A program made the position numbers and the translations under genes. DNA of 12,729 nt from Thermococci archaeon (GTDB lineage: Archaea; Methanobacteriota_B; Thermococci; Thermococcales; Thermococcaceae): contig QMUE01000014.1 of the NCBI GenBank assembly GCA_003663535.1, positions 1 through 12,729 on the forward strand, in the 5' to 3' direction. A model generated the notes under the pieces. That model was not told the origin of the DNA, searched no databases, and worked only from the letters and a program-made list of their open reading frames with translations. This document shows, one piece after another, positions 1 to 7,759 of this stretch; the stretch's first letter is position 1; the number at the start of each line of letters is the position of its first letter.

Positions 1-2
1 TG

Positions 3-188
3 AGCTTCTGTCCCTTTGCAAAAGTTTGGAAAGAAAAAGGTGCAGAAGAGATCGGTCTCATATATTGTGAACAAGATATTGCTCTGATGAAGGCCTACAA
101 CCCGAATATAAACTTCAAGCGACCTAAAAATGTATTAAAAGGTGATGGGATCTGCCTTTTTGATGTAAAGGTAGAATCACAAGAGTAA
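3..188 (+). CDS. ATC hydrolase-family protein, C-terminal fragment (5' end outside window)
   Basis: An open frame enters from the left edge and ends at TAA 186-188, giving 61 residues. The fragment has the spaced cysteine pattern of the L-2-amino-thiazoline-4-carboxylic acid hydrolase family: FCPFAKVWK near the start, IGLIYCEQD (Cys22, Asp25 of the fragment), a YNPNINF segment, and KGDGICLF with Cys51. In characterised bacteria this family opens the thiazoline ring in D,L-ATC to L-cysteine conversion, but most archaeal members have no known substrate, so the name is a family label only. The missing N-terminal part prevents a length comparison. It is followed by a 123-nt gap before the peptidase and points the same way. 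Family assignment is from recalled motif shape and is moderately sure; the enzymatic role is not. Confidence 0.65.
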   Translation, partial: SFCPFAKVWKEKGAEEIGLIYCEQDIALMKAYNPNINFKRPKNVLKGDGICLFDVKVESQE

Positions 189-220
189 GCGATCCAAAAA
201 AGGCCTTCCCAAGACCTTTC

Positions 221-231
221 ACCATTTTTAG
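221..231 (+). terminator. possible oligo-T terminator
   Basis: A run of five T (225-229) lies 37 nt after the stop codon of the first gene. Archaeal transcription often stops at such U-tracts without a hairpin, so this could end the upstream transcript. A single T5 tract is weak evidence. Confidence 0.25.
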
Positions 232-237
232 AACTTG

Positions 238-284
238 CAATAATATAATGTTAAAGCAAAATGAGCGACACCCTTATTAACGTT
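238..284 (+). promoter_or_regulatory. candidate promoter region of the prolyl oligopeptidase gene
   Basis: Two AT-rich TATA-like stretches lie here: AATAATATAAT (239-249) and CTTATTAAC (273-281). The second would place initiation about 10 nt before the chosen ATG, the first about 40 nt before it. Neither has a convincing purine-rich BRE in front, so which one is used cannot be decided by eye. Confidence 0.35.
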
Positions 285-301
285 AAGCCCATTATCTTAA
301 T

Positions 302-307
302 GGTGAT
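302..307 (+). promoter_or_regulatory. ribosome binding site fixing the peptidase start at 312
   Basis: GGTGAT complements the 16S rRNA 3' end and is 4 nt upstream of ATG 312. The in-frame ATGs at 261 and 300 have no comparable site, so they are disfavoured. Confidence 0.7.
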
Positions 308-311
308 TCTT

Positions 312-2171
312 ATGGAAGACCCCTACATCTGGATGGAAAATCTAACTGATGAAAGAGTGCTAAAATTCGTCAATGAAGAGAACACTCGTTTCAGAGAATT
401 CATCGGAGAACTTCCAGATAGATTAATTGATAAAGTCAAAAAATACTACTATCTCCCAAACATTGTAGAGGCATGTATAACAAAGAAAGGCACATTTGTA
501 AAGGTCAATGAGGGCGGCAAGCAGATTATAAAGGTGCTTGAAACAAATGAAGTTATAATTACTTCAGAAACCCTGGAAAAAGAGCTTAAAGATGAAATTC
601 TTCTCCAAAGTTTTACTGTAGATGAAGACGGAAAGAGATTGGCTTACAACTTTTCAATAGGCGGCTCTGATGAAGGAATAACAAGGATAATTGATCTTGA
701 GAGCGGAAAAATAGTTGAAGAAATAAAGCCCTCACTTTGGAACATAACTTTTCTCGAAGATGGTTACTACTTCGCCCGTTTTTACAGAAAAGAAAAAACT
801 CCTGATGGCATTGATGCGCCTGCAGAAAGAATTTTTCTCAAAAAGGGCAAAGAAGAAAAAATGGTTTTTGGAGAAGGCCTCGGTTCAGGGTATTTCATGT
901 CAATTCAAAAAACCAAAGATAAAAAACATGCATTAGTTACCCTCTCCTTCGGATGGAATAAAAACGATATATACTTTGGCCCACTCTTAGAGCCTGAAAA
1001 ATGGAAAAAAGTATATTCAAGCGAAGTTCCAGCCCATCCAATCGAGTATGTAAACGAAAAACTCTATATATATACAAGAGAAGGCAGAGGGCTTGGAAAA
1101 GTTATTGCTCTTGAAAATGGAGAGACCAGAGAGATTATCCCAGAAGGAGAATTCCCATTAGAATGGGCCGTAATAGTAAAAGACAAGCTTCTAGCTGGCT
1201 ATTTAGTCCATGCATCTTCATTGTTAAAGATATTCACCCTGAACGGAGAACTTATTGAAGAGGTAAAATTCGACATGCCGGGCCAGGTTTACCCCCTTGA
1301 CAACAATGGAAAAACGGCAATTCTAAGATATGAAAGCTTCACAATCCCTTACAGATTGTATAAGTTCGATGAGAATCTAGAACTCATTGACGAGGTCAAA
1401 ATTGAATGGCATTTTACAGTCAATGAAGACTTTGCAACATCAAAAGACGGAACAAAAATACATTACTTCATTGTGAGAGGAGAAAAGGACGAAAAGAAAG
1501 CGTGGGTCTTCGGATATGGCGGCTTCAATATTTCTCTAAAACCTAGATTCTTCCCGCATGTAATCCCATTCATAGAAATGGGGGGAACCTTTGCAATGGC
1601 AAACCTTAGAGGAGGAAGTGAATACGGCGAAGAATGGCACAAAGCCGGAATGAGAGAAAATAAGCAGAACGTGTTTGATGATTTCATAGCGGTTCTTGAA
1701 AAGCTTAAAGAAGAGGATTACAAAGTCGCGGCATGGGGAAGGAGCAACGGAGGGCTTTTAGTTTCAACTGTCTTAGTTCAAAGGCCTGATGTAATGGATG
1801 CTGCTTTAATAGGCTACCCAGTTATAGACATGCTACGCTTCCACAAGCTTTACATTGGCAGCGTTTGGATACCAGAATACGGCAATCCAGATGATCCAAA
1901 AGATAGAGAGTTTTTACTCAAATATTCTCCCTATCACAACTTAAAGCCCCAAAAGTATCCGCCGACGCTCATTTACACAGGTTTACACGACGATAGGGTT
2001 CACCCGGACCATGCACTTAAGTTCGCAAAGCGGCTCAACGATATAGGCGCGTCGGTTTATCTTAGAGTGGAAACAAAAAGCGGCCACATGGGGGCTTCAC
2101 CTGAAACGAGGATTAGAGAATTGGCAGACATGCTTTCCTTTGTCGTTAAGACGTTAGATGTTAAAGTTTAG
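312..2171 (+). CDS. prolyl oligopeptidase (prolyl endopeptidase, family S9A)
   Basis: This is a cytosolic serine peptidase that cuts short peptides after proline. The 619-residue product closely follows the Pyrococcus furiosus enzyme as I remember it. It has an N-terminal segment MEDPYIWMENL, a beta-propeller of roughly residues 70-400, and a C-terminal alpha/beta-hydrolase domain. The catalytic triad is visible: Ser478 in GRSNGG, Asp560 in HDDRV, and His592 in KSGHMG. The GGSEYGEEWH segment typical of the family is also present. An in-frame ATG at 261 would add 17 residues, but I chose 312. A GGTGAT ribosome binding site sits 4 nt before it, and family members begin at MEDPY. The last 11 bp overlap the converging propeller gene. 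No truncation or missing residue is seen. The role is probably peptide catabolism in a peptide-fermenting archaeon. Confidence 0.95.
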   Translation: MEDPYIWMENLTDERVLKFVNEENTRFREFIGELPDRLIDKVKKYYYLPNIVEACITKKGTFVKVNEGGKQIIKVLETNEVIITSETLEKELKDEILLQSFTVDEDGKRLAYNFSIGGSDEGITRIIDLESGKIVEEIKPSLWNITFLEDGYYFARFYRKEKTPDGIDAPAERIFLKKGKEEKMVFGEGLGSGYFMSIQKTKDKKHALVTLSFGWNKNDIYFGPLLEPEKWKKVYSSEVPAHPIEYVNEKLYIYTREGRGLGKVIALENGETREIIPEGEFPLEWAVIVKDKLLAGYLVHASSLLKIFTLNGELIEEVKFDMPGQVYPLDNNGKTAILRYESFTIPYRLYKFDENLELIDEVKIEWHFTVNEDFATSKDGTKIHYFIVRGEKDEKKAWVFGYGGFNISLKPRFFPHVIPFIEMGGTFAMANLRGGSEYGEEWHKAGMRENKQNVFDDFIAVLEKLKEEDYKVAAWGRSNGGLLVSTVLVQRPDVMDAALIGYPVIDMLRFHKLYIGSVWIPEYGNPDDPKDREFLLKYSPYHNLKPQKYPPTLIYTGLHDDRVHPDHALKFAKRLNDIGASVYLRVETKSGHMGASPETRIRELADMLSFVVKTLDVKV

Positions 2172-3354
2172 AGTTCAGAGCATTTTTAATTTCTTCATAC
2201 TTTTTTCTCGCTTCTTTCCTACTCTTTTGCAGTTCTCTTCTGTTTACCCATGTTGTAACAGCACCCATAGCAACCGTCAGCAGAGTTCTATAGAAAAGAC
2301 CATTGTTAAAAGGAATTGGATCCTCTTCGTCTATAATGCCGTCTCCATCATGATCAAAGAGGGGATTTATGACTAAACTTACTTCAGAACCTCCATAGGC
2401 TATAAACTTCTCATCCTCAGAAATCGCAATTCTCCCTAATGCTATTCCCACATCCGGATACAAAGGATAATACTGAGTATTGTCCCAAAGTACTCTTCCT
2501 GACCAATCGAGTATATGCAGTGCACTATCATACACCAGAATATAATCTTGAGATATCGCAAAATCCCTTATGCGAGAGAAAGTCTTCGCCCAGAGAAGGC
2601 TCCCGTTTTCATTGTAAACTCCCAAATATGACCCTTCTTTCGAGTAAAAAGTTGCAACGATCCTTCCATCGCCCACAAGCTCTACAGAACCAACAGTTCC
2701 CTTCCACGGTTCAATGGTTTTTATGAGATTCCCTTCTCTTGAGAAGAGATAAATTTTGCCTTTCTCAGTGACTGCAATGGTTTTTCCGTTTGTGGCGACA
2801 TTTTCACCAAAAGCCAAGCCCCAGAGCTCATTTCCTCGTACGTCAAAAACCTTAACAACGCTACCGTTCATTACATAGCCCCTTGCCACGATTAAATCAC
2901 CGGCTGTGCTTAGAGAAGTTACATTGAACTCCTTTCTCCAGATCTCAGAACCCGTGGGAGAATACGCTATAAGATAAAACGGAGAAAAAGTAAAAGTCGA
3001 TTCACTGAACCACTTAATACTAGAAGTTCCAAGGGCTATAACGTCTTTTGAGAGGTCAAATGATCCGAAATCATCATAAGGCAGTAAACTTATGTTTCTG
3101 ACGATCTTTCCATCCCTTATAAAAAGTAAGCTCCCATTTTTTGGGTTTCTCGATAATCCATCGTATGTCACCTTAACAACGAGGGTGTCATTTTGAAACC
3201 CTATTCCAGCCACATCCCATTCAAGGCCGAAATTAAGTCTGTATATTCCATCTAGCAAAGGATCTCTTTTAGAAGTTTCCTCCCAGTAGTTCAATGTCCA
3301 GAATATTAGAAAAACAAACAGAATGTTCAGCAAAACCCGTATCTTTTTATTCAT
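2161..3354 (-). CDS. membrane-anchored PQQ/WD40-like beta-propeller protein
   Basis: No named family was recognised. The 397-residue product has a hydrophobic N-terminal segment (about 6-22) after MNKKIR, fitting a signal anchor. An extracellular region of about 40-330 carries at least five blade-like repeats ending in G(S/N)xxW: YSPTGSEIW, FDVRGNELW, FSREGNLI, YNENGSLLW and LDWSGRVLW. These resemble the PQQ/quinoprotein-type propellers of archaeal surface proteins. Residues 334-345 (DHDGDGIIDEED) form a calcium-binding loop like thrombospondin type-3 or EF-hand repeats. It sits just before a second hydrophobic segment (about 353-371) and a charged, probably helical tail (372-397). The likely topology is a propeller held outside the membrane with a short cytosolic tail. 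The start has GGGGGC a few bases upstream. The gene follows lhr by 33 nt on the same strand. Its ligand or partner is unknown. Confidence 0.8.
   Translation of the reverse strand: MNKKIRVLLNILFVFLIFWTLNYWEETSKRDPLLDGIYRLNFGLEWDVAGIGFQNDTLVVKVTYDGLSRNPKNGSLLFIRDGKIVRNISLLPYDDFGSFDLSKDVIALGTSSIKWFSESTFTFSPFYLIAYSPTGSEIWRKEFNVTSLSTAGDLIVARGYVMNGSVVKVFDVRGNELWGLAFGENVATNGKTIAVTEKGKIYLFSREGNLIKTIEPWKGTVGSVELVGDGRIVATFYSKEGSYLGVYNENGSLLWAKTFSRIRDFAISQDYILVYDSALHILDWSGRVLWDNTQYYPLYPDVGIALGRIAISEDEKFIAYGGSEVSLVINPLFDHDGDGIIDEEDPIPFNNGLFYRTLLTVAMGAVTTWVNRRELQKSRKEARKKYEEIKNALNSKL
2181..2209 (+). terminator. candidate oligo-T terminator of the peptidase, inside the opposing gene
   Basis: Starting 11 nt after the peptidase stop are T5 (2183-2187) and T6 (2201-2206) tracts in a T-rich stretch. 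On the other strand the same bases encode the Lys/Glu/Arg-rich tail of the propeller protein. The position suits intrinsic archaeal termination, but the T-richness may simply result from Lys codons on the opposite strand. Confidence 0.4.
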
Positions 3355-3383
3355 CTTGCCCCCAGTTATTACTTTCCAATATA

Positions 3384-3399
3384 GTATTTAAGCCTTTTC
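3384..3399 (-). promoter_or_regulatory. candidate promoter of the propeller gene overlapping the lhr stop codon
   Basis: On the - strand a purine-rich GAAAAGG is followed by CTTAAATACT, a BRE plus TATA arrangement centred about 34 nt before the propeller ATG. Initiation about 25 nt downstream would leave a short leader containing GGGGGC. The TATA-like bases include the lhr stop codon, so the gene may be transcribed both from here and by read-through. Confidence 0.45.
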
Positions 3400-6300
3400 C
3401 TCTATCAGCTTCATAATTTTACTGTGTAACTGCTTAATAAGCTCTCTCCTGTCTTCCATCAGCACAACATCACTAGCTCCAATCACTTCAAGATTAAAGG
3501 CAAAAGGTGAGGGCAGTTCATTATGCTCTACCACCACTTTTATCTTTCCTTCTTTAACCCAGCTTAAAAAGAGTTCTGCATTCTCTATATCCATCTTATC
3601 CTCCATTATCTCCCTGTAAACTTCTTTCAGAAGTGGAAAGTCTGGGTAGTTTTTCTTCAAAAGCCTCAGAAGAGTCTGTGCGTTTAACTGCTGCCTGCTA
3701 AGGCTTTTCTTTCTCCCCATGTATCTCCTAAGGATGAGCAGACCCCTGTTTGCCACATGCCTGAAACGTCTCTTCAAAAGCTCTGTATTGTCCAATGCTT
3801 TCTTTAAGGTTTCCCTTAAGTTCTCAATCTGAAATAGCTCTCCAATTTCTTCCTCGTTTAGGATCTTTTCCTTAGGAAGGATAAGCATAAACCCGTTATC
3901 ACTTATTGCTATTCCAACATTCGTTTTCTTCTTTTTGCTGATAACGTAGGCAAAGGCCCTGCTCAGAGCTTCATTGGCCCTTCTCCCTATCAGTGTGTGG
4001 AAGAAGTATTTAACTCTCCTTTCATCAAAGACCTCCTCAACAAGAAGAAGTTCGTCATCTGGGACAGTTGAATACCTCTCCTGTTCTCTAAAATACCCCA
4101 AAATGGCCTTTGCGGCCTTTTCATCAATTTTGTACTTTCTTATGAGAAGCAACTTTGCTCGTTTACTGCTTAGAAGGGCCTTAATCTCCTTTCTAAAACG
4201 TTGCACATCCAAAGCTAGGTCAAAACTCAAGGGCAGCATTTCAGAAAACCATGCCGGAATTGTTGGCTTTGCTCCTTCCTTTGGCTGAACATAAACTCTA
4301 TTCGCTCTTGATTTTTTAAATTCATAGGTTCTGCCAGACAGAACAAAAATATCTCCCGGCATCAATCTTTCTGCAAATTCTTCTTCAACAGTTCCAATAA
4401 AATGCTTATCAAGGGTAAAAACTTCGATTTTTGCCTCATCTGGGATTGTGCCGGTGTTCATATAGTAGATGGCCCGTGTCATTTTGCCCCTTCTACCAAA
4501 TTTCCCTTCTTCTTCATCAAACCAGACCTTTGCATAGACTTTCTTCTCTTCTAAACCTGCATATTCACCAGCCAAGTAACGTAAAACACTCATAAAGTCA
4601 TCAAAGCTTAAATTACGATATGGATATGCCCTTCTAACAAGGTTATATGCTTCATTTATATCCCACACCCTTTCCAGAGCTATCCCGAGCACATGTTGCA
4701 CAAGGACATCCAGTGAATTTTGGGGAATTTTAATCCTGTCAAGCCTCCTACTTCTCGCATTATGGGCTAAAACCGTACATTCCACCAAATCATCCCTATC
4801 CAAAACGAGGATTATCCCTTTACTTACCTCATGCAACCTATGGCCTGCCCTTCCTATTCTTTGAAGTGCTCTATTAACACTCTTTGGTGAGCCAATGAGG
4901 ACAACCAAATCTATTGTGCCTATGTCAATCCCGAGCTCCAAACTGGTTGAGCTGTTTTTTGAGAGGAAGCCGTTAACAACGTAGTTTCCTGTTTTAGAGT
5001 CTAAGATGCCGTATGCGTCTTCAATAAAAACTGACTCTACAGATTCGATCCTATCGAAGAAAATATCTCCCTTCGCAAGCTTCTGAAGCTCCTCAATCTC
5101 GGAAATTACATCTTCAGCGTTTCTCTCCTTTGCGATTTTTTCATAAAAGTCAAGCAGTTTGACTAAATTTCTCCTGCTAATTTCGCGAATTCCTAGCTCA
5201 ACTTTAATAGGATTGTACATCCCCATTTTTTGAAGCTGGTATGACGTGATGCCAAGCTTCTCCCTTATTTTCCTGAGACGATTGCCAATTCTAGGAATTA
5301 CATCTGAATTTGAATATCCACTAGATGTAATATTTTTTATTTTTTCAAGCCCAAGACGCCAAGGCTCTATTAGCTCTCCAAATTTTCGTAGATATTCTCC
5401 ACCTAAGATTGCAACGGTGTAAGAGGTCCCGACCTTTCTTATCTTTTTGCCTTTAAATGAGTAGCATTCGTTGTAGTCCCGCCTTCTGAGAGATGCAACG
5501 ATTCCGAGCTGGAGTAAAAGATTGCGTATCCCTTCGGCAAACTCTGGGTTAAAGGTAGCGAAGCCAGCCGAATACACACGATTGTCTTCTTTTATCTCAA
5601 GGTATCCATCACCATCAAAATAACCAGATAGGAACTGAATCTTGTGCTCTTTTGGAAGGTGGTAGAGTATCTCCGGAAATCTGCCATTGATGGATTTCTT
5701 ACCTCCATTCCCTACGAGCTCTTTGAAGATGTGAAGGAGCAGGTTAAAGGAAATTTCAAGCCCGTACGTGCTTTTATTTTGCCTTCTTATAACTCCTTTA
5801 ATCCCAAACTCTTCTTTGGCAAGCTTGGCATAACGCTTGAGCACTTCCAAATCGCTGGAGAACAGCGTTGTTGAGTTACTCTTCCATGAACCGTCAGCAA
5901 GCCAAAAACCTAGCAATCTGGCCATTCCAGGGGTGAATCTTTTGGGCAATTCATAGGTGTTCTTGTCAGATGTTATTTTCACAACATCGTTTTCTTCAAT
6001 GACCACGCTAACTTCATTAAGAACCATTTTTAGCTTGCTCCATCTAAATGGATACTCGCCCCTAAGCTGTTTTGATAAATAGCTCTCACTCACATTCAGT
6101 TTCCTTGCAAAGGCCTTAATCGAACCAAATTTAGCCTGAATGTTCTTCTTTAGCTCTTCTAAAAACTCAGCTCGCAAATGTAAGTAAGCGGAACCTGGAA
6201 GGATTTCAAAAATGGGAATTTCTTCTTCTAAACTTGGCAACCTGCGCAGAATCCCAATATAGTCCCCAGGTTTGAGCTTCTCCGCTTCAATCCAAGCAGG

Positions 6301-7557
6301 CTTCCCATTTTTTATTGTGAGAAACTTGTGCTCTCTCGTTGCTTCAACTTCAAAGCCAAGCTTTGTTTTGAGTCTTATTCCCCCAGAGTTGTATTTAATC
6401 TTGTGAACGCCCCTGAATCTTACAAAACTACTTTTTGCGCCCTCAATCCCGATTATCTCTTCATTACCGATAAGCTTGTCTATTCTCTTGATCCCTTTGG
6501 AAGTAAGCATCCTCATGTGTCCCGGAACACACACAACAGCCTTAAGCTCCCCTTTCTTCAATTTCTCCTCTACTTCAAGCCTAACGTCCCTAGAAAGGCT
6601 CGAGTGGTGAGTTTCAATTAATTCCGCATATTTAGGATACTTTTTCTTAAGGTGATAGGCAACCCTTTCAGCCCCGCTTCTCGTGTTTGTAAATATTAAC
6701 GTCGTTCTATGCTGCTCTATAAGTTCATCCAAGCGTTTATACAGGGCCTCACTTAGCTCATTAGCTGGGGCATAGATTAAGTCTTCAACCACACTCTCAA
6801 CTTTGATTTCAGTCTGCTTTGCAAAGCTAACATCTACAACCAAACCAGAACGAGGAGTACCATCATCATTAAAGCCAAAAACAAATTTAGCAACTTCTTC
6901 TAGAGGGTGTATCGTTGCGCTTAAACCAATTCTAACAAAGTCACCAGCCAGATTTTGGAGCCGCTCTAAACTCAGAGCCAAATGAGTTCCTCTCTTGTTC
7001 TCAGCTAAAGCGTGGACCTCATCAATAATCACGTATTTAACCGTCTTCAACCTCTGGCTGAATTTAGGAGCATTTAGAGCTATAGCCAAGCTTTCGGGAG
7101 TGGTTATCAAAATATGAGGTGGCTTTTTTACCATCTTCTGCTTTTCATAACTTGATGTGTCACTTGTCCTTACTGCAACCCTTATTTCGGGAAGCTCATA
7201 GCCTAGTTCCTTATAAACTTGTCTTATCTCACTCAGCGGCTCATCAAGGTTTCTCCTTATGTCATTGTTCAAAGCCCTGAGTGGGGAGACATAAAGAACG
7301 TAGATCTTATCTTCAAGTTTACCCTCTTTTCCAAGAAGAACAAGCTCATTTATAGCCGCAAGAAAAGCAGATAGGGTCTTTCCACTTCCCGTTGGAGAGG
7401 ATATGAGTACATTCTCCCCCTTGTGAATCTCAACAACTGCATATCTCTGGGGGGGTGTAAATGTTCCAAATTTCCGTTTAAACCATTCTCTAATAGGTTC
7501 ATCCAGTATAGCATAAATTTCATCATCGCTGTATTCCCTGTTAGCAAACCTTATCAT
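3388..7557 (-). CDS. lhr: Lhr-type superfamily 2 helicase precursor, interrupted by an intein
   Basis: Lhr is an ATP-dependent 3'-5' nucleic acid translocase and helicase linked to DNA repair and, for some archaeal forms, RNA handling. The precursor has 1389 residues; removing the intein (343-868) leaves 863, a usual size for archaeal Lhr. Visible motifs are Q37 of the Q-motif, Walker A PTGSGKT (55-61), SPLRALNND (91-99), TTPES (152-156), DEVH (179-182), SAT (213-215), TNTRSGAERV (290-299), and, after splicing, SSTSLELGIDIG and QRIGRAGH (899-906). The C-terminal part from about 940 on corresponds to the Lhr winged-helix and DEAD/H-associated region. ATG 7557 is preceded by GAGGAATC and a clear promoter. 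Both helicase halves are in frame with no disabling change. Whether this belongs to the aLhr1 or aLhr2 group was not decided. Confidence 0.95.
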   Translation of the reverse strand: MIRFANREYSDDEIYAILDEPIREWFKRKFGTFTPPQRYAVVEIHKGENVLISSPTGSGKTLSAFLAAINELVLLGKEGKLEDKIYVLYVSPLRALNNDIRRNLDEPLSEIRQVYKELGYELPEIRVAVRTSDTSSYEKQKMVKKPPHILITTPESLAIALNAPKFSQRLKTVKYVIIDEVHALAENKRGTHLALSLERLQNLAGDFVRIGLSATIHPLEEVAKFVFGFNDDGTPRSGLVVDVSFAKQTEIKVESVVEDLIYAPANELSEALYKRLDELIEQHRTTLIFTNTRSGAERVAYHLKKKYPKYAELIETHHSSLSRDVRLEVEEKLKKGELKAVVCVPGHMRMLTSKGIKRIDKLIGNEEIIGIEGAKSSFVRFRGVHKIKYNSGGIRLKTKLGFEVEATREHKFLTIKNGKPAWIEAEKLKPGDYIGILRRLPSLEEEIPIFEILPGSAYLHLRAEFLEELKKNIQAKFGSIKAFARKLNVSESYLSKQLRGEYPFRWSKLKMVLNEVSVVIEENDVVKITSDKNTYELPKRFTPGMARLLGFWLADGSWKSNSTTLFSSDLEVLKRYAKLAKEEFGIKGVIRRQNKSTYGLEISFNLLLHIFKELVGNGGKKSINGRFPEILYHLPKEHKIQFLSGYFDGDGYLEIKEDNRVYSAGFATFNPEFAEGIRNLLLQLGIVASLRRRDYNECYSFKGKKIRKVGTSYTVAILGGEYLRKFGELIEPWRLGLEKIKNITSSGYSNSDVIPRIGNRLRKIREKLGITSYQLQKMGMYNPIKVELGIREISRRNLVKLLDFYEKIAKERNAEDVISEIEELQKLAKGDIFFDRIESVESVFIEDAYGILDSKTGNYVVNGFLSKNSSTSLELGIDIGTIDLVVLIGSPKSVNRALQRIGRAGHRLHEVSKGIILVLDRDDLVECTVLAHNARSRRLDRIKIPQNSLDVLVQHVLGIALERVWDINEAYNLVRRAYPYRNLSFDDFMSVLRYLAGEYAGLEEKKVYAKVWFDEEEGKFGRRGKMTRAIYYMNTGTIPDEAKIEVFTLDKHFIGTVEEEFAERLMPGDIFVLSGRTYEFKKSRANRVYVQPKEGAKPTIPAWFSEMLPLSFDLALDVQRFRKEIKALLSSKRAKLLLIRKYKIDEKAAKAILGYFREQERYSTVPDDELLLVEEVFDERRVKYFFHTLIGRRANEALSRAFAYVISKKKKTNVGIAISDNGFMLILPKEKILNEEEIGELFQIENLRETLKKALDNTELLKRRFRHVANRGLLILRRYMGRKKSLSRQQLNAQTLLRLLKKNYPDFPLLKEVYREIMEDKMDIENAELFLSWVKEGKIKVVVEHNELPSPFAFNLEVIGASDVVLMEDRRELIKQLHSKIMKLIEEKA
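4954..6531 (-). mobile_element. Lhr intein with LAGLIDADG homing endonuclease (526 aa)
   Basis: The protein intron begins at Cys1 (codon 6531-6529, CVPGHMRM) and ends at Asn526 (codon 4956-4954, NGFLSKN). It is followed by Ser+1 of the helicase. Removal restores the uninterrupted motif V AVVSSTSLELGIDIG. Splicing block B is ATREH (Thr65, His68). The usual penultimate histidine of block G is Lys525 instead. Two dodecapeptide motifs, LLGFWLADG (206-214) and FLSGYFDGDG (300-309), keep their acidic residues Asp213 and Asp308, so the endonuclease may still be active. Two helix-turn-helix-like stretches are also seen, near 137-160 (SIKAFARKLNVSESYLSKQL) and near 416-470 (RLRKIREKLGITSYQLQKMG). Lhr inteins are known in other Thermococcales. 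The location in a conserved ATPase motif is typical of inteins. Confidence 0.95.
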
Positions 7558-7582
7558 GATTCCTCATTCATCCTACATAGGC

Positions 7583-7600
7583 GAACTTTAAAAATTTTGA
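7583..7600 (-). promoter_or_regulatory. lhr promoter (BRE/TATA)
   Basis: On the - strand the sequence TCAAAATTTTTAAAG combines an A-rich BRE with a TATA element centred about 34 nt before the lhr ATG. Predicted initiation is near 7566, leaving a leader of about 9 nt that contains GAGGAATC. Confidence 0.6.
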
Positions 7601-7604
7601 TTCT

Positions 7605-7620
7605 ATTTTCGAACGAAAAT
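7605..7620. promoter_or_regulatory. inverted repeat between divergent promoters, possible operator
   Basis: ATTTTCG (7605-7611) and CGAAAAT (7614-7620) are perfect reverse complements separated by AA. The right arm forms the BRE of the rightward promoter and the left arm lies just upstream of the lhr BRE. A dimeric repressor here could act on both sides. In AT-rich DNA a 7-bp palindrome may also be coincidental. Confidence 0.35.
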
Positions 7621-7628
7621 TTTTAACA
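7614..7628 (+). promoter_or_regulatory. strong archaeal promoter facing right
   Basis: CGAAAATTTTTAACA matches the Thermococcales BRE/TATA pattern very well. The TATA centre is about 26 nt before ATG 7649, so transcription would start at or next to the ATG and give a leaderless message. No ribosome binding site is seen, which agrees with that reading. Confidence 0.6.
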
Positions 7629-7648
7629 TTCAAACATAATTCGTTAAC

Positions 7649-7759
7649 ATGAAGAAGCTCAAAAAAGCTCTCGATATAAAGCCGGTAAAAGTCCTCGAAG
7701 AGGGAGAAGAATTTGAAAAAGGGAGATACGTGCTGACCTTCTCCTGCCCTGAAGGGTGA
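7649..7759 (+). pseudogene. 36-codon reading frame, probable 5' remnant of a frameshifted gene
   Basis: ATG 7649 opens a frame of 36 codons ending at TGA 7757-7759. The peptide is rich in Lys and Glu (MKKLKKALDI at the start, YVLTFSCPEG at the end) and has natural-looking codon choice. It lies directly behind a good promoter. At the GGG before the stop, dropping one G would continue the protein as GEAFTRVKYKI, which also looks like real coding sequence, and then stop at 7811-7813 inside the converging permease gene. This suggests a gene broken by a one-base insertion and cut short by the permease 3' end, or a sequencing error in the G run. I do not recognise the family. A genuine small protein of 36 residues remains possible. 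No other gene lies in 7558-7789. Confidence 0.45.

Noticed and set aside
261..311. Longer peptidase N-terminus starting at ATG 261
   Set aside because: The added 17 residues are not part of the family, there is no ribosome binding site before 261, and GGTGAT is ideally placed before ATG 312.
3388..7557. Lhr read as a gene fusion or as a protein with a large inserted domain
   Set aside because: The insert begins with Cys, ends with Asn before Ser, contains splicing blocks and two LAGLIDADG motifs, and its removal restores helicase motif V exactly. It is an intein.
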